This document shows positions 5,096 through 12,336 of a stretch of 12,336 nucleotides of DNA, piece after piece. The stretch is taken from assembly GCA_023131705.1 (NCBI GenBank), contig JAGLZG010000077.1:1-12336 (forward strand), given 5' to 3'. The stretch is from Nanobdellota archaeon (lineage in GTDB: Archaea > Nanobdellota > Nanobdellia > Woesearchaeales > B3-WOES). Numbering within the stretch: position 1 is the stretch's first letter; each line of letters begins with the position of its first letter. Both the position numbers and the translations under genes were made by a program. A model generated the notes under the pieces. It was not told the DNA's origin and searched no databases. It saw only the letters and a program-made list of their open reading frames with translations.

Positions 5096-6946
5096 ATGAA
5101 AAAAACTCAGATAATCCGAATAGTGCTTTTTATTATTTTTTTTTCTAGTTTAACAAATACTGTTTTCAGTCTTGTTGTAGAAAACAAAAAACCGGAAATT
5201 AGCCTTGAAATAATTGGAAAGGCTGTCAAGATTAATATAAATGATGAAAATGGATATGATGATATAGAGTATGTTAAAGTAAATATTGTAAATAGAGGTA
5301 AAAGATCAGGAAGTCATGCTGGATTTGAAGATGGGTTTAAAACAAACTCTATTTACAGTTATGATTTAAGCAGTTATGATTGTGAAAAATGTAAAATAGA
5401 GGTTGTTGTTAGTGATGGTTCTGGTTTTATTAATTCAAGTATTGAATACAGTGGCAAAGCAAACAAAATCATAAAAGGGGTTACAGGTTTCGTAGTAAAA
5501 GAAGGAGAAACAACAGGTTTTTCAAAATCAATAAAATCAACTCTTAAAAATTTATTAAATAAATTAAAAATATCTGAAGTTGAACTAACCAGCTATAGTG
5601 TCAAAGGAGTAGAAGGTTCATTTTCAGTGCCTAATTTTGCACCTGTTCTTAGCTCAGATATACCAAATCAGTCATGGACTGAAAATACAGACAATCTAAA
5701 TGCATTTGACCTTGATGATTATTTTAAAGAAAAAAACAATGAAACATTAATATACAGCGCATCAACAGGAGATAACATAAATATAAATGTCACAATTCAT
5801 AGTAATAATTCTGTAAGTTTTACCCAGCCAAATGGTTGGGATGGAACAGAATACGTAACATTTTACGCCTCTGACAATAATTCAAATACAAGCAGCAATA
5901 ATGTAACATTAACTGTTACAGCAGCTGAAGCTGCACCCCCTCCATCTCCTGGGGGCGGCGCTGGCGGAGGAGCAATTCCAAAAATAGTAAAGCTTCCTGA
6001 AATAGAATTTGAAATCGAGCCAGAACTTACCAAAGTATCTATAAGACAGGGAAAAAGAGCAGAAAGAGAAATAAAGATCACAAATCTTGTTAAAAGATCA
6101 TTCACCATTGAACTATCAATAGAAGGCATAGATAATATTATTAGCTTAAATAAAAAACATGTATATCTGAGTGAATTAGATGAATATTACTTATCAGTAA
6201 ATTTCAATGTCCCGGAAAACCTTAAACCGGGAATCTATAGTGGAAAGATTATATTTTCAGCAGAAAACTTCAAAAAAGAAGCTATTATAATTATTGAGGT
6301 TGAGTCAAAAAAAATAATATTTGATGTGACTGTAAATATACCCAATGAATACAAAAAAGTGCCTGTAGGAGATGAAGTAAATGCAAACATAGATACCTTT
6401 AATCTTGAAAAAGTACAGAACCTTGATGTATTGGTGGTATACCAAATTATAGACCCTGATGGAACTATTGTAGTTGAAAAAGAAGAAAAGATTAAAATTA
6501 AAGATGAGCACTATTCACTAACCAAAAAAATAAAACTTCCTGAAGATATTCAGACAGGAAAATACATATTCTCAGCGATTGTTAAATTCGTGGATTCTGT
6601 TGGAACCTCTACAGACCTCTTTGAGGTTATAGAAAAAGAAAAATTTGCTCCTCCAAAAATAACACTTAAAACAATCCTAATAATAGTCGTAACAATGATA
6701 ATTTTATGTATCCTTGGACTAATTTATCATGAAACAAAAAAATTCAAAAAATATGCTAAAAAACATATTTCACAAATTAAAATAGACCAGATAAAAAGAG
6801 ATAAAATCAAAGAGCTAAAGAATAAAATAAAATTTGTTGAAGAAGGGCACAAAATGGGTGCAATTTCAGACGGAACATATAAGAAAATAAAAAAGAGGTA
6901 TAAAAAAGTATTGAAAAATAAAAAAAGTAAAAAACGCAGAAAATAA
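5096..6946 (+). CDS. Large type-I surface protein with Ig-like and NEW3-like domains
   Basis: A 616-residue protein. The ATG at 5096 starts a clean signal peptide (MKKTQIIRIVLFIIFFSS, cleavage near residue 25); an in-frame GTG at 5075 lies inside the repeat hairpin and is rejected. Order of parts: an N-terminal beta-rich domain (about 26-120), the GVTGFVV motif (128-134), a cadherin/Ig-like domain with IPNQSWTEN and NAFDLDDYF (about 181-276), a PPPSPGGGAGGGA linker (about 281-297), two Ig/NEW3-like domains (about 300-520, with GKRAEREIKITN and PENLKPGIYSGKI), a TM helix (about 523-546) and a 70-residue strongly basic cytoplasmic tail with a SHOCT-like GAISDGTYKKIKKRYKK. Likely a cell-envelope protein, perhaps adhesive or scaffold; ligand unknown. 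No TATA box or ribosome site is seen at the expected distance because the repeat element occupies that space. Confidence 0.88.
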   Translation: MKKTQIIRIVLFIIFFSSLTNTVFSLVVENKKPEISLEIIGKAVKININDENGYDDIEYVKVNIVNRGKRSGSHAGFEDGFKTNSIYSYDLSSYDCEKCKIEVVVSDGSGFINSSIEYSGKANKIIKGVTGFVVKEGETTGFSKSIKSTLKNLLNKLKISEVELTSYSVKGVEGSFSVPNFAPVLSSDIPNQSWTENTDNLNAFDLDDYFKEKNNETLIYSASTGDNININVTIHSNNSVSFTQPNGWDGTEYVTFYASDNNSNTSSNNVTLTVTAAEAAPPPSPGGGAGGGAIPKIVKLPEIEFEIEPELTKVSIRQGKRAEREIKITNLVKRSFTIELSIEGIDNIISLNKKHVYLSELDEYYLSVNFNVPENLKPGIYSGKIIFSAENFKKEAIIIIEVESKKIIFDVTVNIPNEYKKVPVGDEVNANIDTFNLEKVQNLDVLVVYQIIDPDGTIVVEKEEKIKIKDEHYSLTKKIKLPEDIQTGKYIFSAIVKFVDSVGTSTDLFEVIEKEKFAPPKITLKTILIIVVTMIILCILGLIYHETKKFKKYAKKHISQIKIDQIKRDKIKELKNKIKFVEEGHKMGAISDGTYKKIKKRYKKVLKNKKSKKRRK

Positions 6947-6955
6947 AAAGGAAAA

Positions 6956-6966
6956 TTTTATAAATA
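6956..6966 (+). promoter_or_regulatory. TATA box of the coiled-coil gene
   Basis: TTTTATAAATA preceded by the BRE-like AAAAGGAAAA. The predicted start near 6988 leaves a leader of about 23 nt carrying AGGT (7000-7003), seven nt before the ATG at 7011. Confidence 0.6.
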
Positions 6967-7010
6967 GAGAAAATAAAAAAAATTAAGATAGTATGTATTA
7001 GGTAGATATC

Positions 7011-7334
7011 ATGAAAAAAGAGGAACTAAAAAAAGGAAAAATCAGAAGAAAACATGAAACTGCCATTCTTGAAGCAATTAAGGATATAAATAACGAAGTA
7101 AAAGCATTAAGGAAAATAAAAAGCAATATAGAACTAACTTCAAAAAATATAAAAGAGAGTCTTATTTCTACTCAAAACAAAGAATCAAAACTAAGAGAAA
7201 AAATAAGTTTGTTGATTAAAAAAGAAGACAAAATAGAAAAGAAGAGAACAAATGTTAAAGAGAAATTAGAAAGAATAAAAGACAAGATCGATAAGGTAAT
7301 AAAAATAAAAGAAGAGCTTTCTGAAATTGAATAA
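7011..7334 (+). CDS. Small coiled-coil protein
   Basis: A 107-residue, highly charged protein (mostly Lys, Glu, Ile, Leu, Asn) with no signal peptide, membrane helix, cysteine or proline. Heptad-like spacing of Ile/Leu runs across almost the whole length (ISLLIKKEDKIEKK, VKEKLERIKDKIDKVIKI), predicting a long helical coiled coil in the cytoplasm. It has its own promoter and ribosome site. It ends 3 bp before the convergent end of the minus-strand membrane protein gene. The family is not recognised; a scaffold or partner for the basic cytoplasmic tail of the preceding surface protein is possible but unsupported. Confidence 0.75.
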   Translation: MKKEELKKGKIRRKHETAILEAIKDINNEVKALRKIKSNIELTSKNIKESLISTQNKESKLREKISLLIKKEDKIEKKRTNVKEKLERIKDKIDKVIKIKEELSEIE

Positions 7335-7337
7335 TCA

Positions 7338-7862
7338 TTATTGATTTAATTGAGACAATCTTCTCTTTCTTGAAATGTATATAACTATCATCAACCCAAC
7401 TATTGCCAAAAACAGGTAGAGAAACAAAATAACATCCTTTTTTTCAGGGCCCATCATCACCCTGTTCATCTCTTCTGAAACAATCTCATATCCTCCTGTA
7501 TTATAGCATTTAATCATGCCTGCCTCCTCAAAATAAGGAATTATAAAAGCAAAATCTGTCTGGTTTAATCTTATTACACCGCCTGTTACTTTATCTGTCA
7601 GATTATCAAACCCATCTGTATATATCTTTATAGGCAGATCAAATATAAAAGAATATAATTCATTTTTATTATGATCCATGATACTGCACTTGTACCCTTC
7701 TTCTGGCTGCAGTTTCCTGTCTGGATAATATCCTTGCTTTACTATCTTGTCCTTTATCATTATCAAGCCATTATCATAATTAAAATTAACAATATAAACC
7801 TGCTCAGCATAAACAGAGCTGATTAAAACAAAAAACATAGCCAAACATATTATTTTTTTCAC
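7338..7862 (-). CDS. Small type-I membrane protein coupled to M64 peptidase
   Basis: A 174-residue protein with a signal peptide (residues 1-19, cleavage after VYA), an extracytoplasmic domain of about 120 residues containing VNFNYDNG and QGYYPDRKLQPEEGY, and a TM helix at about 144-164 with a basic tail (SRKRRLSQLNQ). Its ATG overlaps the stop of the metallopeptidase gene by 4 bp (ATGA arrangement), so the two are co-translated and probably work together, for example as anchor, chaperone or inhibitor. I have an impression that this pair is recurrent in DPANN genomes but cannot verify it here. No characterised family is recognised. Confidence 0.83.
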   Translation of the reverse strand: MKKIICLAMFFVLISSVYAEQVYIVNFNYDNGLIMIKDKIVKQGYYPDRKLQPEEGYKCSIMDHNKNELYSFIFDLPIKIYTDGFDNLTDKVTGGVIRLNQTDFAFIIPYFEEAGMIKCYNTGGYEIVSEEMNRVMMGPEKKDVILFLYLFLAIVGLMIVIYISRKRRLSQLNQ

Positions 7863-9013
7863 TTGTAAACACCTATCTTTTTATCTATCTCATTTTCATT
7901 GATTATCCCATATTCCTTTGAGCCTGGCTTATTTAAGCGATAATTCCTCATTATTGAATATTCTGTCCCTCTTGAAAACTCATTTGTTGAGCATCCCATA
8001 AAACACTCTGAAGTTAGCTCACTCCATTTGCCAGGGCATCTGTCTTCCAGATCACAGTTAGGATACCCTGATGCATCAAAATCATCATAATACTCATCAA
8101 CATATTCATCAGCAAGATTTGCAAATATATGGCCAAACTCATGCAGTAAAACAAGCCCATCATCCTTTGTATTTATCTTTGCCATATTTGATATGGCACT
8201 GGACCTTACACTGCTCTTTACATCATCTGCCAGTATAAAGATATAATCATTAGGTGCATTTGATGCTAATTTTTTTACATTAAAACTGTCGCATGAGATA
8301 TAAAATGTAACCTTGCAATCAAGCTTATCAAACTTATTTATCCTGTGGATATTAAACATATCCTTGTTTTCTTTAAAAGGTTTTATATTGAAAAAATAAT
8401 TATAAACATAATTATAAACATCATCATTAAAACTCTCATTATCCTTGTAATCATATCCTAAAAAAACAAGGTCAATCTTTTCTTCAGGATCACCGCTCCA
8501 CCAGATTGTATAATAATCTGCTGCAATATCTGCATTAGGTGCCTCTATCCTGGTCTTGTTTGCTCCTGTTACTAATTTTAAATCAACTTTTCCAGCAACA
8601 ACATTCACACATAAAGGATTATCCCCTTTATTCAATCCAACAGACTCAACATTTAAAGGGCCAAAACTTCCTGAAGGAAAGAAAAAAACATTTCTGTCTT
8701 CATATATTTTTATTTCTTTATCTAATTCAGTTACATGATATGGGCTCAGCATTTCTGTTTCATCCCTAAAACAAACCTTTTCAACACCATAGGGCAAAGA
8801 AAGGGTTATTGGCTTTATACTTTTATATCCATGATAACTCTGTGCCTTAAGGGCGTTCTCAAGGCTTAGAGCAAAATTAATTATCTGGGCATTCTTATTG
8901 TTCTCTTTTAAATCACTAATCTTAGCAATGGACATAATAAGAACAATCCCCCCTATTAGGACAATTAATATATACAGCATAATATTTGAAACAAGCTGTG
9001 CTTTTCTAGACAT
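7859..9013 (-). CDS. M64-type zinc metallopeptidase with pilin-like anchor
   Basis: A 384-residue protein. The N-terminus (MSRKAQLVSNIMLYILIVLIGG) resembles a type-IV-pilin/archaellin-like anchor: a short basic head followed by a hydrophobic helix, about residues 10-30. A beta-rich domain follows (about 60-160), then a catalytic domain from about 175. H291-E-F-G-H295 with D302-E-Y fits the HExxH...DEY zinc motif of peptidase family M64 (IgA-peptidase-like), and SIM355RN is a plausible Met-turn. Four cysteines (CDLEDRC, CFMGC) lie between the zinc site and the Met-turn and could form disulfides. The active site would face outside the cell. Leaderless expression is likely from the TATA box at 9036-9044. 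Substrate unknown; processing of surface glycoproteins or host proteins is inference. Confidence 0.82.
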   Translation of the reverse strand: MSRKAQLVSNIMLYILIVLIGGIVLIMSIAKISDLKENNKNAQIINFALSLENALKAQSYHGYKSIKPITLSLPYGVEKVCFRDETEMLSPYHVTELDKEIKIYEDRNVFFFPSGSFGPLNVESVGLNKGDNPLCVNVVAGKVDLKLVTGANKTRIEAPNADIAADYYTIWWSGDPEEKIDLVFLGYDYKDNESFNDDVYNYVYNYFFNIKPFKENKDMFNIHRINKFDKLDCKVTFYISCDSFNVKKLASNAPNDYIFILADDVKSSVRSSAISNMAKINTKDDGLVLLHEFGHIFANLADEYVDEYYDDFDASGYPNCDLEDRCPGKWSELTSECFMGCSTNEFSRGTEYSIMRNYRLNKPGSKEYGIINENEIDKKIGVYK

Positions 9014-9035
9014 ATAACAATAATTAAAGAAAATG

Positions 9036-9044
9036 GTATATAAA
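9036..9044 (-). promoter_or_regulatory. TATA box of the M64 peptidase operon
   Basis: On the minus strand TTTATATAC, centred about 27 bp upstream of the ATG at 9013. This spacing predicts a leaderless transcript for the peptidase and its coupled partner. Confidence 0.65.
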
Positions 9045-9108
9045 TCTTATCATTAACCACTTGCCATGCTCACACAATATATTTAAAAGGTAAATCAGTA
9101 ATATTAAT

Positions 9109-10371
9109 TCATCTTAAATCTTCAATCCTTATAATAACTATTTCTTCTTTTATTACATCAAGATTATTGCATTCCTTTACTGCTTTTGCTAGGTTTTCTT
9201 CTAAAACTTCATGAGTTATTATAACAATCGGAACAACATCTTTATTCACTTCTTTTTGTAAGGCAGCAGCAATTGAAATACTATTGTCTCCAAGAATTTT
9301 TGAAATTTGAGCTAAAACGCTTGGTTTATCAACTGCACTAAACCTCAAATAATACCTTGATTTTATTTTCCCCATATCAACTATTTCAGCTTTTTCAAAA
9401 TGCCTTTCTGTAATTCCGGTTCTTGAGCCTGCCCCAATAATATCAGTTACAATAACTGAAGCAGTAGGGAGTTTTCCAGCGCCTTTTCCTGAGAGGAATA
9501 TCTCTCCAATATTCTTTCCTGAGAAAAGTATTGCATTAACTTCATCATTTATGCTTGCAAAAATATGATTTTGAGGTATCATTGTAGGATGTGTTCTTAA
9601 TTCAATAATACCATTTTGTTTTTTTCCTATTGCCAAAAGCTTTATAACATATCCCATCTCTTTTGCATATTCTATATCTTTTTTAGTTATTTTAGTTATG
9701 CCTTCAGTCAATATTTCTTGCTCTATTTTTGCATCAAATGCTAAAGAGGCCAAAATAGAAAGTTTTTGTGAAGCATCTTTACCTTCCACATCAAAACCAG
9801 GGTCTGCTTCTGCAAATCCTAATTCTTGGGCTTTCTTTAAGGCATCTTCATAGCTCATGCCTTCAGACATTCTTGTTAAAATATAATTTGTTGTCCCATT
9901 CAGTATGCCATATATCTTTTCTATATTATCAGAAGAATAAGTTTCTTCTATAGTCTTTATTATAGGGATGCATCCACCTACCGCAGCTTCAAATAATATA
10001 TTTACATTATTTTTCTGGGCTTCTTCAAATATTTCATAGCCATATTTTGCAAGAACAGCCTTGTTTGCTGTTATTATATGCTTTTTTGCTCTTATCGCTT
10101 CAATAATTATTGTATGTGCTGGTTCATAGCCTCCAATAAGTTCGATTATGACTTCAATATCTTTGTTATTAATCAGATCTTTGTAATCTTTTGTAAATAT
10201 TTTTTCATCTAGGTTTAATCTTTTAGCCAATTGCTCATTTAAATCACATACCCCTTTTAGATTTATTTTTGTTCTTTTTTCAATTGAATGAGAGTTGTTT
10301 TTTAGGATTTCAACTACCCCTGAGCCTATTGTGCCTAAACCTATTAATCCAACATTGATTATTTTCACCAT
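9109..10371 (-). CDS. hom: Homoserine dehydrogenase with ACT domain
   Basis: A 420-residue enzyme reducing aspartate-semialdehyde to homoserine with NAD(P)H, the branch step to threonine and methionine. The N-terminal Rossmann motif GLIGLGTIGSG is at residues 8-18; further conserved blocks are NKAVLAKYG, FEAAVGGCIPI, GILNGTTNYIL and ADPGFDVEGKDASQK with the catalytic-domain Asp/Lys residues. The C-terminal ACT domain (about 341-420, SAVDKPSVLAQISKIL) usually senses threonine. The start at ATG 10371 gives the family's standard N-terminus and lies 26.5 bp from the TATA centre; an upstream in-frame ATG at 10404 would add 11 hydrophobic residues and would lie upstream of the TATA box, so it is rejected. 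No other threonine genes are nearby. Confidence 0.95.
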   Translation of the reverse strand: MVKIINVGLIGLGTIGSGVVEILKNNSHSIEKRTKINLKGVCDLNEQLAKRLNLDEKIFTKDYKDLINNKDIEVIIELIGGYEPAHTIIIEAIRAKKHIITANKAVLAKYGYEIFEEAQKNNVNILFEAAVGGCIPIIKTIEETYSSDNIEKIYGILNGTTNYILTRMSEGMSYEDALKKAQELGFAEADPGFDVEGKDASQKLSILASLAFDAKIEQEILTEGITKITKKDIEYAKEMGYVIKLLAIGKKQNGIIELRTHPTMIPQNHIFASINDEVNAILFSGKNIGEIFLSGKGAGKLPTASVIVTDIIGAGSRTGITERHFEKAEIVDMGKIKSRYYLRFSAVDKPSVLAQISKILGDNSISIAAALQKEVNKDVVPIVIITHEVLEENLAKAVKECNNLDVIKEEIVIIRIEDLR

Positions 10372-10393
10372 AAGTATTATAGTTACCCTAATA

Positions 10394-10401
10394 TTTATAA
10401 A
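10394..10401. promoter_or_regulatory. Shared bidirectional TATA box
   Basis: TTTATAAA is a perfect palindrome whose centre (10397.5) is 26.5 bp from the first base of the minus-strand ATG of hom (10371) and 26.5 bp from the first base of the plus-strand ATG of the zinc ribbon (10424). One TATA box can thus serve both genes as leaderless divergent transcripts. Confidence 0.7.
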
Positions 10402-10423
10402 CATTTGTGTCTTATATTGGTTT

Positions 10424-10567
10424 ATGCAGGAAGAATTTGAAGAAGTTGAGTTTAACTGTCCTAATTGCGGAAAAAAAGTAAAAATGTTGAAAAGGAAAGG
10501 CTACTCTATAGAAGGGCTTTTATGCCAGAGATGCGGCTTGGGGGAAGAAAAGCCTGACACTGATTAA
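10424..10567 (+). CDS. Zinc-ribbon mini-protein
   Basis: A 47-residue protein with two CxxC knuckles, C12-PN-C15 and C34-QR-C37, separated by 18 residues (rubredoxin/TFIIB-like zinc ribbon), and an acidic head and tail. The start at ATG 10424 is preferred: it lies at leaderless distance from the shared TATA box. A longer frame from 10295 would run antisense through the hom start and promoter and is rejected. Likely binds one zinc ion; nucleic-acid or protein binding is typical of such ribbons. It is too short for family assignment. Confidence 0.75.
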   Translation: MQEEFEEVEFNCPNCGKKVKMLKRKGYSIEGLLCQRCGLGEEKPDTD

Positions 10568-10611
10568 AATAGAAAAATTATTATACCTAAAAGTTATTAA
10601 TGAATAATAGG

Positions 10612-10616
10612 GGTGA
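10612..10616 (+). promoter_or_regulatory. Shine-Dalgarno that decides the start of the EF-like gene
   Basis: GGTGA ends five nt before ATG 10622. The alternative in-frame GTG at 10613 lies inside this site, so the ATG is the start. A weak TATA-like TTATTATA lies at about 10578-10585. Confidence 0.6.
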
Positions 10617-10621
10617 ATTTA

Positions 10622-10903
10622 ATGCCTGAAAAAGAAAAAACTAAAGAAGAAAATCTGGGAAAAGAAATAGGAAAGGTAACACACTATTTTACAAACATAG
10701 GTGTTGCTGTAATCAAAATAGAAAAAGGAACACTAAAAGTAGGAGACAAAATAAGAATTAAAGGAGCAACATCAGACTTTACACAAAAAATAGATTCAAT
10801 GCAGATAGAGCACAACAAAATAGAAGAAGCAAAAAAAGGTCAAAGCATTGGTTTAAAGATAGCTGAGCATGCCAGAGAAAACGACAAAGTGTATAAAGTT
10901 TAA
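10622..10903 (+). CDS. EF-Tu domain 2-like stand-alone protein
   Basis: A 93-residue protein. After a charged head of about 13 residues, GKVTHYFTNIGVAVIKIE, LKVGDKIRIKGATSDF, VDSMQIEH-type (here IDSMQIEHNKIEEAKKGQ) and GLKIAEHARENDKVYKV correspond to the beta-barrel domain 2 of translational GTPases (EF-Tu, IF2/SelB). No GTPase domain is present. This matches the small 'translation elongation factor-like protein' family found in archaea and some bacteria. The function is unproven; binding to a translation factor, tRNA or ribosome is inferred. It has its own ribosome site and ends 32 bp from the convergent thioredoxin-like gene. Confidence 0.88.
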   Translation: MPEKEKTKEENLGKEIGKVTHYFTNIGVAVIKIEKGTLKVGDKIRIKGATSDFTQKIDSMQIEHNKIEEAKKGQSIGLKIAEHARENDKVYKV

Positions 10904-10935
10904 TCAAAATTACTTTTATATGCTAAACGTAAAAT

Positions 10936-11202
10936 TTATTTTTCTTTAAATTTATTTATTTCTTCAATTAATCTTTCTTTTGTTTGAATCTTTGCAAGCC
11001 TTGATAGCTCGTTTCCTTCATCATCTAAAAAAAGAAATGTTGGTATTGCAATGATGTGATACTTCTTTATTAATTCAGGATTTTCATCATCTTCAAAATA
11101 TTCTGTTTTTAAATCAGGCATCTCTTTTTCAATCTCTGCAAATCTTGGTCTCATAACAGTACATTCAGGGCATTTCTTCCCTCCAATTTTATAGATTTTC
11201 AT
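10936..11202 (-). CDS. Mini-thioredoxin/glutaredoxin-like protein
   Basis: An 88-residue thioredoxin-fold protein with C11-PE-C14 as redox motif, and IAIPTFLFLD with the cis-Pro at residue 54. At 88 residues it is shorter than classical thioredoxin (about 105) and similar to archaeal Mj0307-type small thioredoxins. There is no signal peptide, so it is cytosolic. Its first 14 bp overlap the end of alaS, and a strong GAGGTGAG ribosome site (around 11205-11212) lies within the alaS coding end, showing co-transcription and probably coupled translation. A role as a general disulfide reductant is inferred. Confidence 0.9.
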   Translation of the reverse strand: MKIYKIGGKKCPECTVMRPRFAEIEKEMPDLKTEYFEDDENPELIKKYHIIAIPTFLFLDDEGNELSRLAKIQTKERLIEEINKFKEK

Positions 11203-12336
11203 TTCTCACCTCATCTAAAACAGCCTTTATCCTCCTGACACCAGCTGCAATACTCTCTTCTTTTTTTATCTTAAAGTGCCCTAATTCTTTAGTATTTTCA
11301 ACATGAGGCCCAGCACATATCTCTACTGATTTGTCTCCAATAGAATAAACAAAAACCTTGCCTCCATATTTATGTTCAAATACTCCTTGCGCTCCTTTTT
11401 TCTTTGCCTCTTCAACAGTCATCTCTTCTTTTTTAACAGGCAACCCTTCCTTGATCCTGTCATTTACCCATCCCTCAACCCTAGCTAATTCTTCTGGAGT
11501 AACCTTCCTGTCAAAATTAAAATCAAACCTTAATCTTTCAGGAGTTATATTAGAACCCCTCTGATAGATATCCTTTTTCCCTAATACTTCCCTTAAAGCC
11601 TGATTCAGTAGATGAGTAGCAGTATGCAGCTTAGTTGTCTCAACTGAATTATCTGCTAATCCTCCTTTAAATCTTTTCTCAGCCCCTTTTCTGCTCAACT
11701 CCTGGTGTTTCTCAAACTCTTTCTCAAAACCCTTAACATCAACCTCAATCTTTTTCTCTTCAGCTAATTCCTTAGTCATCTCTATTGGAAAGCCAAATGA
11801 TTGAAACAAGAGAAAAGCCTCTTTTCCTGAAATCTTGCTATCTTCAGTCATTCTTTCAAACTTTCCCAAACCTTTTTCTAATGTTCTCCTGAATTTCTCA
11901 TCCTCTTTCCTGATTTCATCCAAAATAAAATTCTTATTTCTTATTAATTCACCATAATCTTCTTTATGAAGTTTGATAACTATCTTTGCCAGTTCTGAAA
12001 GGAACTCTTTTTCAATGCCTAATAATTTACCATGCCTTATGGCTCTCCTGATAAATCTCCTCAATATATACCCTTGGTCTAAGTTAGAAGGAACAATCCC
12101 TAAATCATCACCTAAAATAAATGTTGCTGCTGTGATATGGTCTGTTATTATTCTTATAGAATCTTCCTGTTTTTCATTTATTGTTTTTGTTTTAGCTAAT
12201 TCTTTTATTTTATCAACAATTGGCTTAAATGTTTCAATCTCATAAACTGTTTTCTTTCCCTGTAAAATAGCAGCTGTCCTCTCAACACCCATCCCTGTAT
12301 CTACATTCTGCTGTTTTAACTTTTTATAACTGCCAT
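11189..12336 (-). CDS. alaS: Alanyl-tRNA synthetase, 5'-truncated by window edge
   Basis: The frame stays open to the window edge, reading GSYKKLKQQNVDTGMGVERT, the conserved catalytic-core block; the visible part is 382 residues. It charges tRNA-Ala. After the core comes the tRNA-recognition helical region (LDQGYILRRFIRRAIRHG), then the editing domain with its zinc ligands: HTATH (about 11612-11626) and CAGPH (11303-11315; the E. coli-type form is CGGTH). The protein ends with GVRRIKAVLDEVRNENL, directly after the editing domain, so the C-Ala (DHHA1) oligomerisation/tRNA-elbow domain is absent. Such short forms occur in reduced DPANN and some CPR genomes. The thioredoxin-like gene overlaps its 3' end. 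Confidence 0.95.
   Translation of the reverse strand, partial: GSYKKLKQQNVDTGMGVERTAAILQGKKTVYEIETFKPIVDKIKELAKTKTINEKQEDSIRIITDHITAATFILGDDLGIVPSNLDQGYILRRFIRRAIRHGKLLGIEKEFLSELAKIVIKLHKEDYGELIRNKNFILDEIRKEDEKFRRTLEKGLGKFERMTEDSKISGKEAFLLFQSFGFPIEMTKELAEEKKIEVDVKGFEKEFEKHQELSRKGAEKRFKGGLADNSVETTKLHTATHLLNQALREVLGKKDIYQRGSNITPERLRFDFNFDRKVTPEELARVEGWVNDRIKEGLPVKKEEMTVEEAKKKGAQGVFEHKYGGKVFVYSIGDKSVEICAGPHVENTKELGHFKIKKEESIAAGVRRIKAVLDEVRNENL

Noticed and set aside
10372..10404. Longer N-terminus for homoserine dehydrogenase
   Set aside because: The extra ATG lies upstream of the TATA box, and the family normally starts just before the Rossmann motif.
10295..10423. Longer N-terminus for the zinc-ribbon protein
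   Set aside because: It would run antisense through the hom coding start and the shared promoter, and gives a hydrophobic stretch made from antisense of hom.
1..12336. tRNA, rRNA or CRISPR array
   Set aside because: No T-arm-like GTTCxAxTC with cloverleaf, no rRNA signature and no regularly spaced repeats were seen in the intergenic stretches.

Overview
This AT-rich window most likely comes from an archaeon, probably a DPANN lineage of the Woesearchaeota/Pacearchaeota type. The evidence is archaeal TATA boxes sitting about 26 bp upstream of leaderless start codons, an alanyl-tRNA synthetase that ends after its editing domain, a stand-alone EF-Tu-domain-2-like protein, and a run of N-glycosylation-sequon-rich surface proteins carrying the TM + 'ITGxA/VTGFVV' motif common in those lineages. 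The lineage call is inference; no rRNA is present.

Region 1 (1-4196, + strand) holds two cell-surface cassettes with the same layout. A large threonine/asparagine-rich surface glycoprotein (A1, 5'-truncated, 1-909; A2, 2103-3623) is followed by a small type-I membrane protein with a signal peptide, one lumenal domain, one C-terminal TM helix and a basic tail (B1, 928-1455; B2, 3651-4196). The A proteins are paralogues and share a clear Ig/PKD-like block. A2 is preceded by a protein with two tandem helix-turn-helix repeats (1664-2113), whose 3' end overlaps the A2 start by 11 bp.

Region 2 (4197-5095) looks like a decayed or non-autonomous mobile element. Perfect 14-bp terminal inverted repeats (4270-4283 and 5073-5086) sit in hairpins. 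Inside are a DUF2080/AbrB-like transposon-associated mini-gene with its own promoter and palindromic operator, a 64-codon secreted mini-protein whose end is nearly a copy of the A2 C-terminus, a purine tract, and a densely self-complementary stretch (4889-5013) that resembles the structured right-end RNA of IS200/IS605 elements. No transposase or TnpB is present.

Region 3 (5096-9013) continues the envelope theme: a 616-residue type-I membrane protein with Ig-like and NEW3-like domains, a small coiled-coil protein, and on the minus strand a translationally coupled pair made of an M64-type zinc metallopeptidase with a pilin-like N-terminal anchor and a small membrane partner.

Region 4 (9109-12336) is housekeeping: homoserine dehydrogenase with an ACT domain, a 47-residue zinc ribbon, an EF-Tu-domain-2-like protein, a mini-thioredoxin, and the 3' part of alaS. 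Homoserine dehydrogenase and the zinc ribbon appear to share one perfectly palindromic TATA box placed at equal distance from both leaderless starts.
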